Shown here: one piece after another, positions 60,459-64,000 of the stretch
How positions within the stretch are numbered: the stretch's first letter is position 1
Layout of the letters: each line of letters starts with the position of its first letter
From: VMCP01 sp964527775
GTDB lineage: Bacteria > Bacteroidota > Bacteroidia > NS11-12g > UBA955
DNA: 64,000 nucleotides
Reading direction: 5' to 3'
NCBI GenBank assembly: GCA_964527775.1
Contig: CAZGQS010000004.1
Coordinates: 62,001 to 126,000, forward strand
Notes under the pieces: generated by a model
What the model was told of the DNA's origin: nothing
Database searches by the model: none
The model's input: the letters and a program-made list of their open reading frames with translations, nothing else
Translations under genes and position numbers: made by a program

Positions 60459-62984
60459 CCACTTATTGTTCAATCGATCGTAATTCTGGAAGTTGATTTT
60501 GAATTGGGCAACGGGCTTGTTGAAAAGGTTGGAGTGACCAACACAATAATAAATTCCAATTTTGTATCGCTCCCGCCAGATGCGAATAACCTTGTCAATT
60601 CCAGCGTATGCCTCAATGAAGAACATGTTTCTTCGTTCGGGGGCATAGAGCATATTCATACCCACTGATTCGTACAAACTCAATTTTTTAACCAAAGGAA
60701 TCTTATTTAAAATGGCTCCGTTAAAATGATGACGGTAATGTACTTCGTAGAATCTCTTGAAGGTGACGAATGTACTATCTAGGGTTTGAAAGGCGAACAT
60801 AGGAGGAGTGAAGATCAATGGGTCGCTTCGACGTTGATAGCGATAGTCAATGAGGCTAACATTTTTGCGGTTCAAAAAGGCTCCAGAATTGGCTTTGATT
60901 TCGCTGTTGCCAAGAAGTCCCCAAGGAAAATCGTGCTCAATGGTATATTCCAGGTAATCTAAATCAATGTTGCTTTGGAGAATTCCTGGGAGGGACTTTC
61001 GGTAGGTAACGGCAAACGTGGGCCAAGCTGAACCGAGAACCACTTTTCTGCGTGGTTCGGAAATGTACTTTTGGAAAGGGGTGTAAGAAAGAGTGATACT
61101 TCCAAAAACAGCACGGTGACTCTGGAAACGGATGGCAGTGTTGTTTTCAAAAAGGCTGTCTCCCGAAGCGGCGAATCGGTAAGATGAAATGTCTTTTCTG
61201 TCGCTGATTTCCGCTCTGAATCTTAGGTAAAGCCCGTTGGTGATTTCTTGTCGGTGGTAAGCGGTTAAATGATCGTGTTGGTAAAAGTTATCTCTTCTAA
61301 ACACGTCTACATAGGCTGCAAATGGGTTGATAAATCCAAAATCTCTACCCACTTGAATCCAGATTCTTTTTTGTTTGTAAGGATTGTAGAGCGTGGTAAA
61401 AATGATATTACCTCTGATATCACGATTTAAAACGCCGTAGGAGAGGTTCGGAACGAATCGAATGGTTTTTTTGTTTTCAAAGGTTTTTTCAAGCGCACAG
61501 AAAAACACTCCGCGTCCACCGCCAGGCCACCAAGGTTGGTAGGTTATCCATAAGGGTTGGAAGCCCATTTGAATGCCCTTACGTCTATCTTGGAAACCCT
61601 GACCTTCAAGAACGAGGCTTTTGAAGGTGACTTTGTTGATGAGCCGTTCAATGGAATCAAGGTAGTCATCTGAATTATGAACGCGTTCAATGCTATCGGT
61701 TTGTGAAACAAATTTTTCTTCTATTACAGATAAGGGGATGACCCTGTTTTGTTTCCAAAAAGAGGTGTCTCTGTCATAGGCTTCCTGTTCGGTCTTGCTA
61801 AGTTCTAAACCAAAGTGTTTTTTAGGGAAATTCGGGTTGGTCTGAATGTTAGAATATATGACCTTGGTATTGCCTAAATTTAAGGTACTACCTGATTTTG
61901 AGGTATAATCAAAAGATTGGCTATCAATCAGTATGAGACTGTCTTTGGTGAGTCGGTATGTTTGTTTGAGTCTCATGGAATTGTATTCGGCCATGAGGTG
62001 TTGTGGAATGTTCAAATTGAGTTTAGAAACGTAAAAAGCCGTATCAACCAAATGAAGTTCGCCATTAAAGGTAGCATTAGAGGTTTGTCTTCCGTCAAAA
62101 CGTATGATCAAGGTTCTGCCGTGTTGTGAGTCAACATAACTTTTGATGAATCTAAAGCGATAGGCAAGAAGGGCAGAACTGGAGAGCGGCGACATGATAG
62201 GCAACGGGCTCAGGGCAGGCAGAGACAATAGATTTTGATAAATGTTGAAGTCGCCGTCTAGGGTGGTTAAATAAAACAGTCCTGATTTATCGCCTCTGAT
62301 TTTAACGGCAGTTCTAATCTCTTTGAGTTTGTTTGGTGGAGACCAATCTCGGGTCATGATGACTTCGGCCATGTTGGCGTTGACCAAGGGTTCGGACGTG
62401 TCTTTCTTTGCCTCGGTTCCAAATTCAGCAGAAATAGAGGCAGTTCCTTCTTCTTGAACGGGCTTGTATTTACTTTTTCTTTGGGACGTGACTTCCTCGA
62501 AGGCCTTGATAAATACAGTTGACGTTTGTGATGGAATTCTGGTGGCCCAAAGGTCTCTTCGAGCGATGGCTTTTCGCATGTAATTGGGACCTGGGTCTTT
62601 CCATTTTGTTTTGACATGAACGGTTTCAACCGATTCAACCGTGGGGATCATTTTGATAATAACGGTATCTGATTTTCCTTTTTGGCTGAGGTAAGCAAAT
62701 TCTTGTTCGCGGAATTCAGTTTTTGAAAATACTAGGTTGTAATTTCCTTCATCAAAAGGTATTCTGAAGTAACCATCAATGCCCGTTTGTCCAATTTTAC
62801 GGTTTTCATCTTTGGTTTTAAGGTAAATATCTACATAGGCTAATGGCGCTTGGTTGGTGTCAAGCACCAATCCAGTTAATTGAGATTTGTAGATTTGTGC
62901 ATTGGAACTTTGACTCAATCCGAAGAGAAAAAGAAAAAGCCCAATGATTTTTTTCATTTTATGTAAAACGTTTAAACGGCTCAT
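60456..62984 (-). CDS. DUF5686 family outer-membrane protein with carboxypeptidase-like regulatory domain
   Basis: This 842-residue protein has a signal peptide ending SSNAQ, a carboxypeptidase-regulatory-like beta sandwich (about 33-110, SQLTGLVLDTNQAPLAYVDIYLK...), and a long DUF5686 region ending in a membrane-barrel-like set of strands. The family is abundant in Bacteroidota outer membranes and of unknown function. The ATG at 62982-62984 overlaps the stop of the upstream OstA-like gene (ATGA). An internal ATG at 62957 (MKKIIGLFLFLF) gives a shorter, more typical signal peptide. Confidence 0.85.
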   Translation of the reverse strand: MSRLNVLHKMKKIIGLFLFLFGLSQSSNAQIYKSQLTGLVLDTNQAPLAYVDIYLKTKDENRKIGQTGIDGYFRIPFDEGNYNLVFSKTEFREQEFAYLSQKGKSDTVIIKMIPTVESVETVHVKTKWKDPGPNYMRKAIARRDLWATRIPSQTSTVFIKAFEEVTSQRKSKYKPVQEEGTASISAEFGTEAKKDTSEPLVNANMAEVIMTRDWSPPNKLKEIRTAVKIRGDKSGLFYLTTLDGDFNIYQNLLSLPALSPLPIMSPLSSSALLAYRFRFIKSYVDSQHGRTLIIRFDGRQTSNATFNGELHLVDTAFYVSKLNLNIPQHLMAEYNSMRLKQTYRLTKDSLILIDSQSFDYTSKSGSTLNLGNTKVIYSNIQTNPNFPKKHFGLELSKTEQEAYDRDTSFWKQNRVIPLSVIEEKFVSQTDSIERVHNSDDYLDSIERLINKVTFKSLVLEGQGFQDRRKGIQMGFQPLWITYQPWWPGGGRGVFFCALEKTFENKKTIRFVPNLSYGVLNRDIRGNIIFTTLYNPYKQKRIWIQVGRDFGFINPFAAYVDVFRRDNFYQHDHLTAYHRQEITNGLYLRFRAEISDRKDISSYRFAASGDSLFENNTAIRFQSHRAVFGSITLSYTPFQKYISEPRRKVVLGSAWPTFAVTYRKSLPGILQSNIDLDYLEYTIEHDFPWGLLGNSEIKANSGAFLNRKNVSLIDYRYQRRSDPLIFTPPMFAFQTLDSTFVTFKRFYEVHYRHHFNGAILNKIPLVKKLSLYESVGMNMLYAPERRNMFFIEAYAGIDKVIRIWRERYKIGIYYCVGHSNLFNKPVAQFKINFQNYDRLNNKW

Positions 62985-64000
62985 GAGTTACCGAACCATT
63001 TTCTTTTTTTGGAATCTTTAGAATCTTTTGATTTTGAAACAGGAAGTTCCTTGATTTTGTACTTTTTAACGGGAACTTTAACGGGGAAGGGAGTTTGGAA
63101 ATCTTTTAGTGTGGGCTTGTCTTCTATGTTCCATTTGAAGCGAGAAAGTTTGGTTTCATTTTGGGGAAGTTCTTCTAAAGGGTAAATTTTACCTTTAGGT
63201 TCTACGTAGAAATGCACGGTAGAAATTTTACCATCTTTGAAGCGAAATTCCATGTTGGTGCAATCAACGGTGAAGGCAGAATTTATAGTGTCTTGTTCTT
63301 TGATGTAGTAGAGCGCCTTGCCTTTTCTGAAGACTTGAGTTTTATCAATTCGTTGGTCTGAATTTAAAAAGTAGTGTATGGAATCGCCCTGAATTTGACT
63401 GAATCTTGAGCTGTCTTCTTGTATGACAATGAATGCATTTGGATAAAGTTCACCTTCGCGCATTTTGCCGTTTTTGATGACCAAATTGACTGAATCACCC
63501 GATAATCTGCTGCTAGAGTCCCAAATTACTGGATTTTCGCGCAGTCTGAAAGTGCTGTCTTCAGAAGTATAAATCATGCGATTTGCGGAAATACGTGTTT
63601 GCTTTTGCATGATTTTTACCTTGTTTAGGGCACGAGTTTGTTGTTTACCAGAAATAGGGCGGCGGGAGTTTTCAAGAGTATCTGCAGCAATAAAAAGGGT
63701 ATCTTTTGATTTAGTTTGGATGCCCTTAGCGTTTGGATAAACCATTGAAAGTCCAATATCATCGCGGTAAAATCCTTGATTTCCCCAAATTTGGAACATT
63801 TCGGTGGAGTCAATACTCCAAACATGTCCTTTGGTGATGCCGTATTTTGCTTTTTGATTTACCCAAGCAGAGTCAGCTATGAGGGTTTTCCCTGGAGAAG
63901 AATAAGCGAATTTGGTATGAAAAAAACCGTTTTTTTCTTCGGTAAAATAATAGCCTCCTTCAAAGAGTATGAGATCTTCATCGGTGTTGATTTGAGTAAA
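62981..64000 (-). CDS. OstA/LptA-like protein, 5'-truncated by the window edge
   Basis: The reading frame stays open from the TGA at 62981-62983 to base 64000, giving 339 residues, so the start lies outside the window; an internal Met at 63797-63799 is not the start. The repeated beta-strand pattern (LIADSAWVNQKAKYGITKGHVW, TRISANRMIYTSEDSTFRLRENPVIWDSSSRLSGDSVNLVIKNGKM) is that of the LptA/OstA organic-solvent-tolerance N-terminal family. That family carries lipopolysaccharide across the periplasm. The tail ends in a Lys/Ser-rich stretch (PVSKSKDSKDSKKRKW). Its stop overlaps the DUF5686 start, suggesting coupled translation. Confidence 0.75.
   Translation of the reverse strand, partial: FTQINTDEDLILFEGGYYFTEEKNGFFHTKFAYSSPGKTLIADSAWVNQKAKYGITKGHVWSIDSTEMFQIWGNQGFYRDDIGLSMVYPNAKGIQTKSKDTLFIAADTLENSRRPISGKQQTRALNKVKIMQKQTRISANRMIYTSEDSTFRLRENPVIWDSSSRLSGDSVNLVIKNGKMREGELYPNAFIVIQEDSSRFSQIQGDSIHYFLNSDQRIDKTQVFRKGKALYYIKEQDTINSAFTVDCTNMEFRFKDGKISTVHFYVEPKGKIYPLEELPQNETKLSRFKWNIEDKPTLKDFQTPFPVKVPVKKYKIKELPVSKSKDSKDSKKRKWFGNS

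Noticed and set aside
63625..63825. Minus-strand 66-residue ORF near the window edge.
   Set aside because: It is an out-of-frame shadow of the OstA-like gene, whose own frame is open through to base 64000.

Overview
The window is AT-rich chromosomal DNA of a member of the Bacteroidota, most likely a Flavobacteriales-like lineage. The support is threefold. Many genes are preceded by the phylum-specific -7 element TAnnTTTG, sometimes with a TTG about 17-23 bp upstream. Secreted proteins carry type IX secretion (T9SS) sorting tails. Family content is typical of the phylum: a DUF5686 outer-membrane protein, an OstA-like protein, a deoxyhypusine-synthase-like protein, PKD/Ig-type adhesins and multi-OmpA proteins. 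No rRNA, tRNA, CRISPR array, prophage or insertion sequence was found. Coding density is very high and no gene-free stretch exceeds 300 bases.

Region 1 (1-8180) is the end of a surface-glycan locus. It holds the tail of a StrG-like oxygenase, a PglC-type phosphoglycosyl transferase, a PglD/NeuD-type sugar acyltransferase, a GT9 glycosyltransferase and a PglE-type aminotransferase. Embedded among them, with overlapping or nearly abutting ends, is a miniature acyl-building set: one acyl carrier protein, two ketoacyl-ACP synthase III paralogues, two intact SDR reductases and one degenerate SDR. My reading is that these genes build a short hydroxyacyl group on the carrier protein and attach it to an amino sugar. 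This is the best candidate for an undescribed system in the window.

Region 2 (8181-31990) mixes housekeeping and carbohydrate genes. A folA-nadK-phosphatase-GH13 unit is followed by a four-module OmpA protein, a metallophosphoesterase, htpG, recX, two paralogous secreted proteins of unknown function, an ACMSD-like amidohydrolase and an amino-acid permease. A GH13 lipoprotein / MFS transporter / acyltransferase-3 operon comes next, then a YbjN-like protein, a TPR-type lipoprotein, an EEP-family protein and two tandem rhomboid proteases.

Region 3 (31990-47913) contains mutL, prmA, a lipoprotein, an SRAP protein, a saccharopine-dehydrogenase-like enzyme and ndk. The cluster LOG - deoxyhypusine synthase-like - group III truncated haemoglobin - KdsC-like phosphatase - CBS protein follows. 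A small polysaccharide unit (Wzz-like, O-antigen-ligase-like, and an unexpected lone ABC permease) and a large T9SS-secreted PKD/Ig-type protein close the region.

Region 4 (48054-64000) has the housekeeping genes fabI, pdxH, ffh, metK and glmS. After them come an AsmA-like protein, a PQQ-type sugar dehydrogenase lipoprotein, a methyltransferase, a small lipoprotein, a DUF5686 protein and an OstA/LptA-like gene cut by the window edge. Three intergenic spacers (28426-28695, 48870-49018, 49649-49825) carry a composite repeat: a TTTGGTC-type array followed by a GCTGA-type array, always in the same orientation. One copy also holds seven perfect GAGAGCT heptamers, and another holds four mini-hairpins.
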